Source of the DNA: Planctomycetota bacterium
GTDB taxonomy: Bacteria > Planctomycetota > Planctomycetia > Pirellulales > Pirellulaceae
Assembly: GCA_024277285.1 (NCBI GenBank)
Contig: JAJRVM010000328.1
Span: 1 to 15,726, forward strand
Reading direction: 5' to 3'
Length of the DNA stretch: 15,726 nt
Shown here: positions 7,027 through 15,726 of the stretch, one piece after another
Layout: the number at the start of each line of letters is the position of its first letter
How positions within the stretch are numbered: the stretch's first letter is position 1
The notes under the pieces: generated by a model
The model's database searches: none
Told to the model about the DNA's origin: nothing
Seen by the model: the letters and a program-made list of their open reading frames with translations, nothing else
Position numbers and translations under genes: made by a program

Positions 7027-7171
7027 GGGGAGGGTGCGCGCCAACGCTCCCCCGCTCTGCTCTGTTTCTCTGCTTGCCGTGACCCGCGCAAGGGTGTCGC
7101 CGTACGCTTGGGCGATCGGCTACGGCAGCCGTTCTATCCGTGATCCGCTTTGCATGGAGCTTTTTCTGCAT

Positions 7172-10100
7172 ATGGCTACTCCAGAGCAACGACGTCTTGA
7201 ACCGACTGAAATTCGTCGTTTTGGCAGTGGTCGGGAGTCTTTTGTGACGCCCGATCTGACGATGATCCAAACGGTCAGCTACAACGCTTTCTTGCAAAAA
7301 GAGACTCCCGCCGATAAGCGGAAGGATCACGGGCTCGAAAGCGTGCTGCGGGAGATATTCCCGATCGAGAGTTACGATAAGCAAATCTCGCTCGAATACA
7401 TGAGCTATGATCTGGGCAAACCGCGCTACACCCCCGACGAATGCCGTCAGTTACGGCTGTCCTACGGTCGGCCGTTTCGCGTCCTGCTGCGGCTCAACAA
7501 AGAGGAGCCGTACGAGGAAGAGGTCTACCTGGGCGACTTGCCGATCATGCTCGGCGGTGGCGAATTCATCATCAACGGTGCGGAGCGCGTGGTGGTCAGC
7601 CAGTTGCACCGCAGTCCGGGCGTCGACTTTGTACTGGAACAGGACGGCACCAGCGATCGCAAGCTGCCGAGTTGCCGCATTATCCCGGAACGGGGCAGCT
7701 GGATCGAGGTCAACGTTACAAAAAAGGACCTGTTTAGCGTCCGGATTGACCAGAGCGGCAAGTTTTCGGCCGTCACGTTGCTACGGGCGATGAACCCGGC
7801 CCTCAGTTCGGATGCCGATATCATTCGTGCCTTCTACGACACCCGCTCGGAAAAAGTGGTTGACGGACGGAGTGTTGGCAAAATTGTCGACAAGATCGCC
7901 GTCGACGATGTGATCTATCCCAGTGCGAGTGATCGGGCGGGCGAGATCGTGGTCGAAGCCGGCCACAAGATCACCAAGAATGTGGCCGAGACGATCTGCA
8001 CGGCGGGGATCAACAAGATCGAGATCATGGATCCGCCGAAAGTTAATCTGATCTTCAACTCGCTGATCGACGACACGACTTCGAGTCATGAAGAGGCGTT
8101 GCTGCGGATCTACCAGCGGTTGCGGCCCGGCAACCCACCTCAATTGGAAAAAGCGCGAACGCTTTTTAACGAGAAATTCTACGACGTTAATCGATACCGA
8201 CTGGGGCGAGTCGGGCGTTTCCGCATCAACCGCAAACTGCAACTCGGCGTTTCCGAACAGGAAATGACGTTGCGGCCCAATGACTTGATCGCATCGATTG
8301 CCTACTTACTGAAGTTGGCCGAAGGATCGGAAGATGCCGAGATCGACGATATCGATCACCTTGGCAACCGGCGTCTACGAACGATCGACGAACTGGCAAG
8401 CGATGAGTTGCGCAAGGGGTTTTTGAAGCTTCGGCGGACGGTGCAAGAGCGAATGAGTTTGAAGGATGCGGCGGACATGACACCGCGCAGCCTGATCAAC
8501 CCCAAGAGCATCTCGGCCGCGATCGAGTATTTCTTCGGGCGAGGCGAACTATCTCAGGTTGTCGACCAGACCAATCCGCTATCGCAACTGACACACGAAC
8601 GGCGTTTGTCCGCATTGGGACCGGGTGGTTTGAATCGCAAGCGTGCCGGGTTCGAGGTGCGTGACGTTCACATCTCTCACTACGGTCGTATTTGTCCGAT
8701 CGAGACTCCTGAAGGTACCAACATCGGCTTGATTTCCAGTTTGGCCATTTACGCCGGAGTCGACGACTACGGGTTCTTGATCACGCCCTACCGATTGGTC
8801 AAGAAGGGCAAGCTGACTGACGAAACAAAGTGGCTGCGCGCCGACGAAGAGGCTGAAGCCCATGTGGCACCGGCTGACACCGAGGTCAATGACGGTAAAC
8901 TGCAGGCAGGTCCCAATCTCATCGCGAGGTATCGCGCGGACTTCCGCATCGTCAGTCCGGAGGAAGTGGATTACATCGACGTAGCGCCAAGTCAGATGGT
9001 CGGTGTTTCCGCCGGCTTGATTCCGTTCTTGGAGCATGACGATGCCAACCGCGCGCTGATGGGCTCAAACATGCAGCGTCAAGCGGTACCGTTGCTGATC
9101 ACGGAACCACCGATTGTCGCCACCGGCATGGAAAAGGACGTTGCGACGAATTCAAGCATGGTGATCCGGGCCCGACTCGCCGGGAAGATCACTTATTGCG
9201 ACGCTGATCGGATCGAAATCGGCAGCGAAATCTACCCATTGAAGAAGTTCGTCGGACTGAACGAACGCACTTGCCTCAATCAAAAGCCGGTGATCCAGTT
9301 GGAAGAGCGCGTTGAAAAAGGACAAGTCATCGCGGACGGGGCAGCCATTTTCAATGGCGAGCTGGCTTTAGGGCGAAACGTCCTGGTCGGCTTCATGTCG
9401 TACGATGGCTACAACTTTGAGGATGCGATCATCATCAGCGAAGAGCTGGTGAAACGAGACACTTATACGTCGCTGCACATCGAGGAATTCGACGTCGAGA
9501 TTCGTGAAACCAAGCTGGGACGGGAAGAGTTCACGCGCGATATCCCGAATGTCAGCGAGAAGACGCTGCGAAACCTGGATGAGAGCGGAATTGTTCGCAT
9601 CGGGACTTACGTTCGTCCTGGCGATATCTTGGTCGGAAAGGTTTCCCCCAAGTCGAAAACCGAGTTGACGCCTGAAGAAAAATTGTTGCATGCGATCTTC
9701 GGTCGCGCTGGCGAAGACGTCAAAAACGACTCGTTGGAAGTCCCGTCGGGAATCGAAGGAATCGTAATCGACACCCAGAAGTTCTCGCGTCGCATGAGCT
9801 TGTCGGAAGACGAACGCAAACTATTCGAGAAGGAATTAAAGGACGCCGAATCGGAAGGCAATACCTACATCGCCAATGTGTTCGGTGAAATGATCCGCGA
9901 GATGGAGACCGCGTTGGCTAGGCAACTGACCGACGAAGACGGTACTCCGCTGGCCGGAGAACAGGATGCCAAATTTGTCGCCGAACGGGCGCAACAGTTC
10001 CGTTTGCAGGCGATCGTCGGCAAGATGCGGAGCCAGGAAAAGATCGCGGAAGCGAAACGCGTCTACAAGTCCCATTGGCCCGACGTGGAAGCAGCGATCG

Positions 10101-10894
10101 ATTGCCGTGACCGGAAGCTGAACAGCATGAAGCGAGGCGACGAGTTGCGTAGTGGCGTGTTGCAGATGGTCAAAATCTACATCGCCACCAAACGTGTGAT
10201 TTCGGTCGGCGACAAGATGGCCGGGCGTCACGGCAACAAGGGTGTGATCGCCAAGATCCTGCCGGTCGAAGATATGCCGTTCCTCGAAGACGGTACTCCG
10301 CTGCAAATTATGCTCAACCCACTGGGCGTTCCGAGTCGTATGAATGTGGGCCAGATTCTGGAGACGCACCTCGGTTGGGCTGGCGCGAAACTCGGGTTCC
10401 AAGCAGTAACTCCCGTATTCGATGGTGCCAGTGAACAGGACATCAACGAGTGTTTGGCGGAAGCCGGTTTGCCGCGGCACGGCAAGACGCGTTTGTTTGA
10501 CGGCCGCACGGGCGAACCGCTGCATCAGGAAACGACCGTCGGCTACATCTACATGCTGAAGCTGCACCACTTGGTCGACGACAAAGTGCACGCGCGCAGC
10601 ACCGGCCCGTATTCACTGATCACTCAGCAGCCGCTCGGCGGCAAGGCGCGTTTCGGCGGCCAGCGTTTCGGAGAGATGGAAGTCTGGGCATTGGAGGCTT
10701 ACGGGGCAGCTTACATCCTACAAGAGCTGTTGACCGTGAAGAGCGACGACGTGGAAGGACGTACCAAGATCTACGAATCGATGGTCAAAGGCGAAAACAC
10801 ACTCGAGGCAGGCACCCCCGCCAGCTTCGATGTGTTGACCAACGAGATTCGTGGATTGGCGCTGAATATGCAGCTCGAAAAACGGCGCGTTTGA
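7172..10894 (+). CDS. rpoB: DNA-directed RNA polymerase subunit beta
   Basis: The beta subunit forms one pincer and half of the active site of RNA polymerase. From ATG 7172 it has 1240 residues, shorter than E. coli (1342), as expected without the enterobacterial insertions. The frame is uninterrupted. The rifampicin region (about 457-480) reads [23 protein letters not shown]; contact residues Q462, D465, H475, R478 and S480 are kept. Next come [20 protein letters not shown] and [26 protein letters not shown] lies near 1018-1028, and the C-terminal clamp part is [21 protein letters not shown] chose 7172 because [18 protein letters not shown] fits the family; GGAG at 7155-7158 is rather distant. 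ATG 7154 would add six residues, and the open frame to 6983 is not supported. It forms the usual pair with rpoC, with a long 270-bp gap. Confidence 0.97.
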   Translation: MATPEQRRLEPTEIRRFGSGRESFVTPDLTMIQTVSYNAFLQKETPADKRKDHGLESVLREIFPIESYDKQISLEYMSYDLGKPRYTPDECRQLRLSYGRPFRVLLRLNKEEPYEEEVYLGDLPIMLGGGEFIINGAERVVVSQLHRSPGVDFVLEQDGTSDRKLPSCRIIPERGSWIEVNVTKKDLFSVRIDQSGKFSAVTLLRAMNPALSSDADIIRAFYDTRSEKVVDGRSVGKIVDKIAVDDVIYPSASDRAGEIVVEAGHKITKNVAETICTAGINKIEIMDPPKVNLIFNSLIDDTTSSHEEALLRIYQRLRPGNPPQLEKARTLFNEKFYDVNRYRLGRVGRFRINRKLQLGVSEQEMTLRPNDLIASIAYLLKLAEGSEDAEIDDIDHLGNRRLRTIDELASDELRKGFLKLRRTVQERMSLKDAADMTPRSLINPKSISAAIEYFFGRGELSQVVDQTNPLSQLTHERRLSALGPGGLNRKRAGFEVRDVHISHYGRICPIETPEGTNIGLISSLAIYAGVDDYGFLITPYRLVKKGKLTDETKWLRADEEAEAHVAPADTEVNDGKLQAGPNLIARYRADFRIVSPEEVDYIDVAPSQMVGVSAGLIPFLEHDDANRALMGSNMQRQAVPLLITEPPIVATGMEKDVATNSSMVIRARLAGKITYCDADRIEIGSEIYPLKKFVGLNERTCLNQKPVIQLEERVEKGQVIADGAAIFNGELALGRNVLVGFMSYDGYNFEDAIIISEELVKRDTYTSLHIEEFDVEIRETKLGREEFTRDIPNVSEKTLRNLDESGIVRIGTYVRPGDILVGKVSPKSKTELTPEEKLLHAIFGRAGEDVKNDSLEVPSGIEGIVIDTQKFSRRMSLSEDERKLFEKELKDAESEGNTYIANVFGEMIREMETALARQLTDEDGTPLAGEQDAKFVAERAQQFRLQAIVGKMRSQEKIAEAKRVYKSHWPDVEAAIDCRDRKLNSMKRGDELRSGVLQMVKIYIATKRVISVGDKMAGRHGNKGVIAKILPVEDMPFLEDGTPLQIMLNPLGVPSRMNVGQILETHLGWAGAKLGFQAVTPVFDGASEQDINECLAEAGLPRHGKTRLFDGRTGEPLHQETTVGYIYMLKLHHLVDDKVHARSTGPYSLITQQPLGGKARFGGQRFGEMEVWALEAYGAAYILQELLTVKSDDVEGRTKIYESMVKGENTLEAGTPASFDVLTNEIRGLALNMQLEKRRV

Positions 10895-10913
10895 GCCGTA
10901 ACGGCACCGAGTT

Positions 10914-10943
10914 GCTGATTGGGAAAACGCTGATTGGGCGAAC
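10914..10943. repeat. 15-bp tandem duplication in the rpoB-rpoC spacer (first)
   Basis: GCTGATTGGGAAAAC (10914-10928) is followed by GCTGATTGGGCGAAC (10929-10943), with two mismatches. Confidence 0.85.
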
Positions 10944-11015
10944 TCGCCCGGAACGGCGACGAAGAAGCGGGTCGTGACGGCGATCGACGTGTGACGTCCG
11001 ACCGCGACCGCCCAC

Positions 11016-11045
11016 AGAATCGCCAGTGGCAGAATCACCAGTGGC
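11016..11045. repeat. 15-bp tandem duplication in the rpoB-rpoC spacer (second)
   Basis: AGAATCGCCAGTGGC (11016-11030) is followed by AGAATCACCAGTGGC (11031-11045), with one mismatch. The sequence is unrelated to the pair at 10914. Confidence 0.85.
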
Positions 11046-11150
11046 TGATTAGAGCAGAAGAAATAGACCTCGACTAATACGTTAATCCGGAATTCGTCTG
11101 CTTGCCGAGCACGCTCGACCTGCAGTAACGACCGATCTGAGATTTCCAAA

Positions 11151-11155
11151 AGGAG
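11151..11155 (+). promoter_or_regulatory. Ribosome binding site of rpoC
   Basis: AGGAG sits 9 bp before ATG 11165, the clearest Shine-Dalgarno in the window. It shows that rpoC is translated independently of rpoB in spite of the long spacer. Confidence 0.75.
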
Positions 11156-11164
11156 CACGGGCAC

Positions 11165-14100
11165 ATGACCATCAGCGAAAGCTCATATGATCGAATCAAC
11201 GACTACGCTTCGGTCAAGATCAGCCTCGCCCGACCGCACGACATTCGCAGCTGGTCTTTTGGTGAGGTAAAAAAGCCCGAGACGATTAACTACCGCACCT
11301 ACCGGCCGGAGAAGGATGGCCTCTTTTGCGAACGGATTTTCGGTCCTGAAAAGGATTGGGAATGTGCCTGCGGCAAGTATCGTGGCATGAAGTACAAGGG
11401 AATGATCTGCGACCGCTGCGGTGTCAAAGTGACGCATTCGCGCGTGCGGCGCAAGCGAATGGGGCACATTGAATTGGCCGCTCCGGTCGTTCACATCTGG
11501 TTTTTCAAGGCGATGCCAAGCCGGTTGGGCAATCTGCTGAACATGAAGACGACGAGCCTGGAGAAAGTGATCTACTTGCAGGATTACGTCGTCGTCGACC
11601 CGGGCGAAACGGAACTGGAAAAACAACAACTGCTGACCGAAGAAGAGTATCGATCGGCGCGTGAGCATTACGGTGAAGGTAGCTTTCAGGCCGACATGGG
11701 CGCCGAAGCGGTGCGGGAACTGTTACGGTCACTCGACCTGGTAACGCTCTCGGTCGACCTGCGCAAGGAATTGAGCGAAACGCGTTCAAAACAAAAGACC
11801 AAGGACCTTACCAATCGGCTGAAGATCGTTGAGGCGATTCGGGACAGCGATAATCAGCCTGAGTGGATGGTATTGGACGCGATCCCGGTGATTCCACCCG
11901 ACCTGCGTCCCCTGGTCCTGCTCGATTCCGGCAACTTCGCGACCAGCGACTTGAATGACTTATACCGACGCATCATCAACCGAAACAACCGTCTTCGCAA
12001 GTTGGTCGACCTCAACGCTCCGGAAGTGATTATTCGCAACGAAAAGCGAATGTTATAGCAATCGGTCGACGCGTTGTTCGACAACAATCGCTGCAAACGC
12101 CCGGTGTTGGGTAGCAGCAACCGCCCCTTGAAATCATTGACCGACATGATCAAGGGCAAGCAAGGGCGTTTCCGTGAAAACCTGCTGGGCAAGCGAGTCG
12201 ATTACTCGGCACGGAGCGTTATCGTGGTCGGCCCGACGCTGAAGTTGCATCAGTGTGGTTTGCCGAAGAAAATTGCGCTCGAGTTGTACCAGCCTTTCAT
12301 CATTCGCAAGCTGAAAGAACTGGGGCACGCTGACACGATCAAGAGTGCCAAGAAGATGTTGGAGCGGAAGGACGAGGAGGTGTGGGACATTTTGGAGGCC
12401 GTGATCCAGAACCACCCCGTCCTGCTGAATCGTGCTCCGACCTTGCACCGCATGGGCATCCAGGCATTTGAACCGATCTTGGTCGAGGGTAACGCCATTC
12501 ACTTGCACCCGCTGGTCTGCAAGGGGTTCAATGCGGACTTCGACGGTGATCAGATGGCAGTTCACCTGCCACTTTCGATCGAAGCTCAGGTGGAAGCCCA
12601 CACCTTGATGATGTCGACCAACAATATTTTCGCTCCCTCCAACGGTCGTCCCATCATGAGCCCGTCTCAGGATACGGTGATGGGATGCTACTTCATCACG
12701 CTCGTAATCCCAGGGCATAAAGGTGAAGGAATGCAGTTCGCAACCCTCGAGGAAGCGGACCTGGCTTTCGCGCTCGGCGCGATCGACTTGCATGCGGAAA
12801 TCGAAGTTCGGTTGCCGAAGAAGACGCGTGCACGCTCTGGCGAGGAAACTCGAACGGAGCCGGGCGTGCGTGTCAAAACCAGCTACGGTCGCGTGCTCTT
12901 CAATTTGATGCTCCCCAAGGGGATGGACTTCTACAACATGGCGATGCGTGGTGGTGACCTGGCAATGGCCATTTCAGATTGCTATCACACGCTCGGACGG
13001 AGCGCCACGATCGACCTGCTCGATGATATGAACCAACTTGGGTTCCGTGAAAGTACGCGTAGCGGCCTGTCATTCGCGACCGACGATCTGGTAACGCCGG
13101 CCGCAAAGACGAAGATCATTGCGGAAAGCGAAAAGAAGGTCCTGCGATTTCGCAAACTGTACAACAACGGCGTGATCACCGAGGCGGAACGGTACCACCA
13201 GGTGCTTGATACCTGGACACACGCACGTGAACGGATCACGACGGAAATGATGTCCGCGATGAAGGCCGACGATCGAGGGCTGATCTATGTGAACCCCGTG
13301 TTCCTGATGGCTCACTCCGGTGCTCGTGGTGGCGTTGAACAGATTCGCCAACTGGCCGGGATGCGTGGACTCATGGCCAAGCCAACCGGGGAAATCATCG
13401 AAACCCCCATTAAGGCGAATTTTCGGGAAGGCCTGTCGGTGCTCGAGTATTTCAGCTCGACCCATGGAGCGCGTAAAGGTTTGGCCGACACGGCGCTCAA
13501 GACCGCCGACTCGGGTTACTTGACGCGAAAGCTCGCCGATGTGGCCCAAAACGTCGTGGTAACCATGTACGATTGTGGTACGACGCAGGGAATCACCAAG
13601 GGGGTGATTTATCGCGGCGAGAAGGTTGAAGTGCGGTTGGCCGATGCGGTCAAGGGCCGTGTCAGCCGACAAAACATCGTCAATCCGGTCACCGATGAAT
13701 TGATCGTGCACGAGAGCGAAATGATCACGCCCGAAATCGCGCGAAAAATCGAATCGCTCGGCCTCGAAAAGATCCAGGTGCGCAGCCCGATGACGTGTGA
13801 CGCGTCACTCGGTGTCTGCCGTTGTTGCTACGGAATGGATTTGTCGACCGGCAATCTGGTCGAAGAAGGCATGGCCGTCGGCATTATTGCCGCGCAGAGC
13901 ATCGGTGAGCCGGGGACGCAGCTGACGATGCGGACGTTCCATATCGGCGGTACCGTGAACATGAGCGTCGAGGAAAGTGAGACTCGCGCCAAGAAAGATG
14001 GGACCGCCAGCTTTACGCGGATGCGGTTGGTCCGCAACGCGGAAGGTAAGGAGATCGTGCTGACCCGCAACGGCGAGATTTCGATCCTCGATGCCAAGGG

Positions 14101-15726
14101 ACGTGAGATCGAGAAGTGCGAAGTACCGACCGGAGCCGTCTTGATGGTGCAAGAAGGCGATCCCGTCAAAGCCGGCTCCGTGCTTTGCGAATGGGACCCG
14201 CACAGTATCCCGATCCTGGCCGAGAAGGCGGGTAAAGTTCGCTATGAGGATCTTGTCGAGGGCGAAACACTCCGCACCGAGCCAGACCAGAGCGGGCACG
14301 TGCGACGCATGGTCATGGATCTTAAGGGCGATCTGCATCCGCAAGTTGTGCTCGAAGATACCGATGGCAGGCCGTTGGACGTCTATTACCTGCCGGAACG
14401 AGCCTACATTGAAGTGACCGAGGGCGAGGAAGTACCCGCCGGTGCCGTCCTGGCCAAAATGCCGCGTGAATCCTCGGGGATTTCAGACATCACCGGTGGC
14501 CTGCCGCGCGTCACGGAGATTTTCGAGGCACGTAAGCCGAAAGATCCCGCGGTCATCGCCGAAGTTGATGGCGTCGTCGAGATTACCGGCAAGAAGCAAC
14601 GTGGCAAACGGACGATCGTCGTTCGCAGTGAAACGGGAATCGAACGCGAACACCTCGTTCCACACGGAAAACGGTTCCTCGTCCACGCAGAAGATTTTGT
14701 CAAAGCAGGTCAGGCGCTGGTCGATGGCCCATTGGTCCCCCACGACATCCTTCGCGTCTCGGGTGAGGAAGAAGTACAGCAATACCTGGTACATGAAGTG
14801 CAGCAGGTCTATCGCAGTCAGCGCGTGGAAATCAATGATAAACACATTGAGATCATTATCGCACGCATGCTGCGAAAGGTCCGAGTCGAAAATGCTGGCG
14901 ATACTAACTTGCTGCCAGGTCTGGTGATGGATCGGTTCGAGTACCGACAGGTGAACCGTGACCTCCGTGGTTGTGGCAAGGTTTCCGGTAAGGGCGACAG
15001 CGAGTTCGAGGAAGATGCGATCGTGCCGATCGATGCGATCGAGCAGGCCAATGTGCAAATCGAACGTCTTGGCGGTGCGCCGGCGAAGCATGTCCGGCCC
15101 AAGCCGGCCGTCGCCAGCACCCAATTGCTCGGTATTACCAAAGCGGCCGTGCAAAGCTCCAGCTTTATCTCGGCAGCCAGCTTCCAGGAAACCACGAAAG
15201 TACTGACCGAAGCCGCTCTGGCCGGTAAAATCGATAACCTGGTCGGATTGAAAGAAAATGTTATCCTCGGCCATCTGATTCCGGCCGGAACCGGGTTCCA
15301 CACGTTCCAGGCGTCGGAAGTCCGATATCGTCCCGAAGTGCTGCAAAAGATGGCAGCTGAAGAAGATCAGGCGCTCGTTACCAGCTTCCCACTGCTGCAA
15401 TCGGGTGAAGGCGATGGGGAATCGCAAGGCGGCGATTCGGCTGGCAGCAGAGGAGAAAGCACGCTCGCTGAACTGATGGGTGACACGTCCTCGCCAAACG
15501 ATGGCGCTGAAACCGGTCCCGAAATCGGTTCGGTCACCGAAGGACTGACGATGGCAGACTTGCAAGGCTTGGCCGACAAGTCGCTCGGCGAAGGGTCAGC
15601 ACGCGAGGAACCGGCAGCAGAGGAACCGGCAGCGGAGGAACCGGCAGCGGAGGAACCGGTAGCAGAAGAACCGGTAGCAGAAGAACCGGTAGCAGAAGAA
15701 CCGGTAGCAGAAGAACCGGTAGCAGA
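11165..15726 (+). CDS. rpoC: DNA-directed RNA polymerase subunit beta-prime, partial, with an in-frame TAG at codon 298 and a repeat tail
   Basis: Beta-prime carries the catalytic magnesium site and the clamp. Reading from ATG 11165, the zinc ribbon has C67, C69, C82 and C85. The clamp coiled coil [12 protein letters not shown]...[10 protein letters not shown] leads straight into TAG (12056-12058). The same frame then continues [15 protein letters not shown] and is open to the window end, over 1,220 codons. It includes the catalytic NADFDGDQM (456-464), bridge-helix region [15 protein letters not shown], second zinc site C804, C878, C885 and C888, trigger-loop region [13 protein letters not shown], and the C-terminal [13 protein letters not shown]. 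coli has Gln300 at the stop position, so a C-to-T change of CAG explains it. Conserved core ends near residue 1400. A Ser/Gly/Glu tail follows, with [10 protein letters not shown] repeats from codon 1481 that run off the window. A 297-residue fragment alone could not be functional, so error, suppression or a split subunit must be considered. Confidence 0.95.
12056..12058 (+). other. Premature in-frame TAG in rpoC
   Basis: The codon order is CGA ATG TTA TAG CAA TCG GTC GAC. Homologues read RMLQ followed by (E/Q)(A/S)VDAL, so the stop replaces a conserved Gln. The numbering offset to E. coli is two residues on both sides, which excludes an indel. The next in-frame ATG (12146) has no ribosome site. 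Confidence 0.95.
15605..15726. repeat. 15-bp in-frame tandem repeat in the rpoC 3' region ([10 protein letters not shown])
   Basis: Eight units of GAGGAACCGGCAGCA / GAAGAACCGGTAGCA type occupy 15605-15724 and the array continues past the window. Units 1-3 encode EEPAA and units 4-8 EEPVA. Units 5-8 are identical, so the array appears to have grown toward its 3' side. Confidence 0.96.

Larger units (their letters stand above)
6871..7171. other. 301-bp non-coding spacer between rplL and rpoB
   Basis: This stretch holds an imperfect hairpin (6894-6926) and a 16-bp tandem repeat (6979-7026). The rpoB frame stays open back into the repeat, but the translation there is low complexity and lacks RpoB features. 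In E. coli this interval contains an attenuator; a similar role is possible but not shown. Confidence 0.55.
10895..11164. other. Long rpoB-rpoC spacer with two 15-bp duplications
   Basis: At 270 bp this gap is larger than the usual rpoB-rpoC junction. It holds two separate 15-bp tandem pairs and the rpoC ribosome binding site. No open frame or clear promoter is supported. Confidence 0.6.

Noticed and set aside
6983..7171. Longer RpoB beginning at 6983
   Set aside because: The added 63 residues translate the 16-bp repeat and spacer and have no similarity to RpoB; the family start fits 7172.
10882..10899. Terminator at the rpoB stop
   Set aside because: ACGGC/GCCGT gives only a 5-bp stem with an 8-nt loop and no T run, too weak to call.
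4915..12058. Genome-wide reassignment of TAA or TAG to a sense codon
   Set aside because: TAA ends tuf, rplA and rplL, TAG ends secE, rplK and rplJ, and TGA ends nusG and rpoB, all at the lengths expected for the families. Only context-dependent read-through or suppression could apply.
12056..12145. Natural rpoC split as in cyanobacteria
   Set aside because: The cyanobacterial split lies much further downstream, and here no ribosome site or well-placed start follows the stop.

Overview
This window carries the conserved tRNA-tuf / secE-nusG / rplKAJL / rpoBC block of a bacterial chromosome, all on the + strand. The EF-Tu, L11, SecE, NusG and RpoB sequences resemble what I remember of Planctomycetota, probably the Pirellulales. 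That assignment rests on recalled sequence character, not on a search.

Layout. Positions 1-586 are non-coding, with a 15-bp minisatellite and a candidate promoter. Four tRNA genes follow, Thr(UGU), Tyr(GUA), Gly(UCC) and Thr(GGU), then tuf (1324-2520). This is the order of the E. coli thrU-tyrU-glyT-thrT-tufB operon. Next come tRNA-Trp(CCA) (2610-2685), secE (2840-3271), nusG (3333-4298), rplK (4361-4789), rplA (4792-5469), rplJ (5547-6095), rplL (6445-6870), rpoB (7172-10894) and rpoC (11165 to beyond the window end). Together they supply elongation factor, translocon subunit, transcription elongation factor, the ribosomal stalk (L11, L1, L10, L7/L12) and the two large RNA polymerase subunits.

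Two things stand out. First, two core genes contain a single in-frame nonsense codon with the rest of the frame intact: rplA has TAA at codon 42, where the family has Glu/Asp, and rpoC has TAG at codon 298, where the family has Gln. The rpoC stop falls in the beta-prime clamp coiled coil. Sequencing error, real lesions, suppression/readthrough or split proteins are all possible; error is the simplest.

Second, short tandem repeats, mostly of 15-16 bp, recur throughout the window. They lie in the upstream region, in the rplJ-rplL, rplL-rpoB and rpoB-rpoC spacers, and in frame inside nusG, rplL and rpoC. In the genes they produce pentapeptide repeats: VAADS and EEPSV in an unusual ~143-residue NusG N-terminal extension, [10 protein letters not shown] near the L7/L12 start, and [10 protein letters not shown] in a long RpoC C-terminal tail. 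Active repeat expansion in a locus that is usually compact is the most distinctive property of this window.
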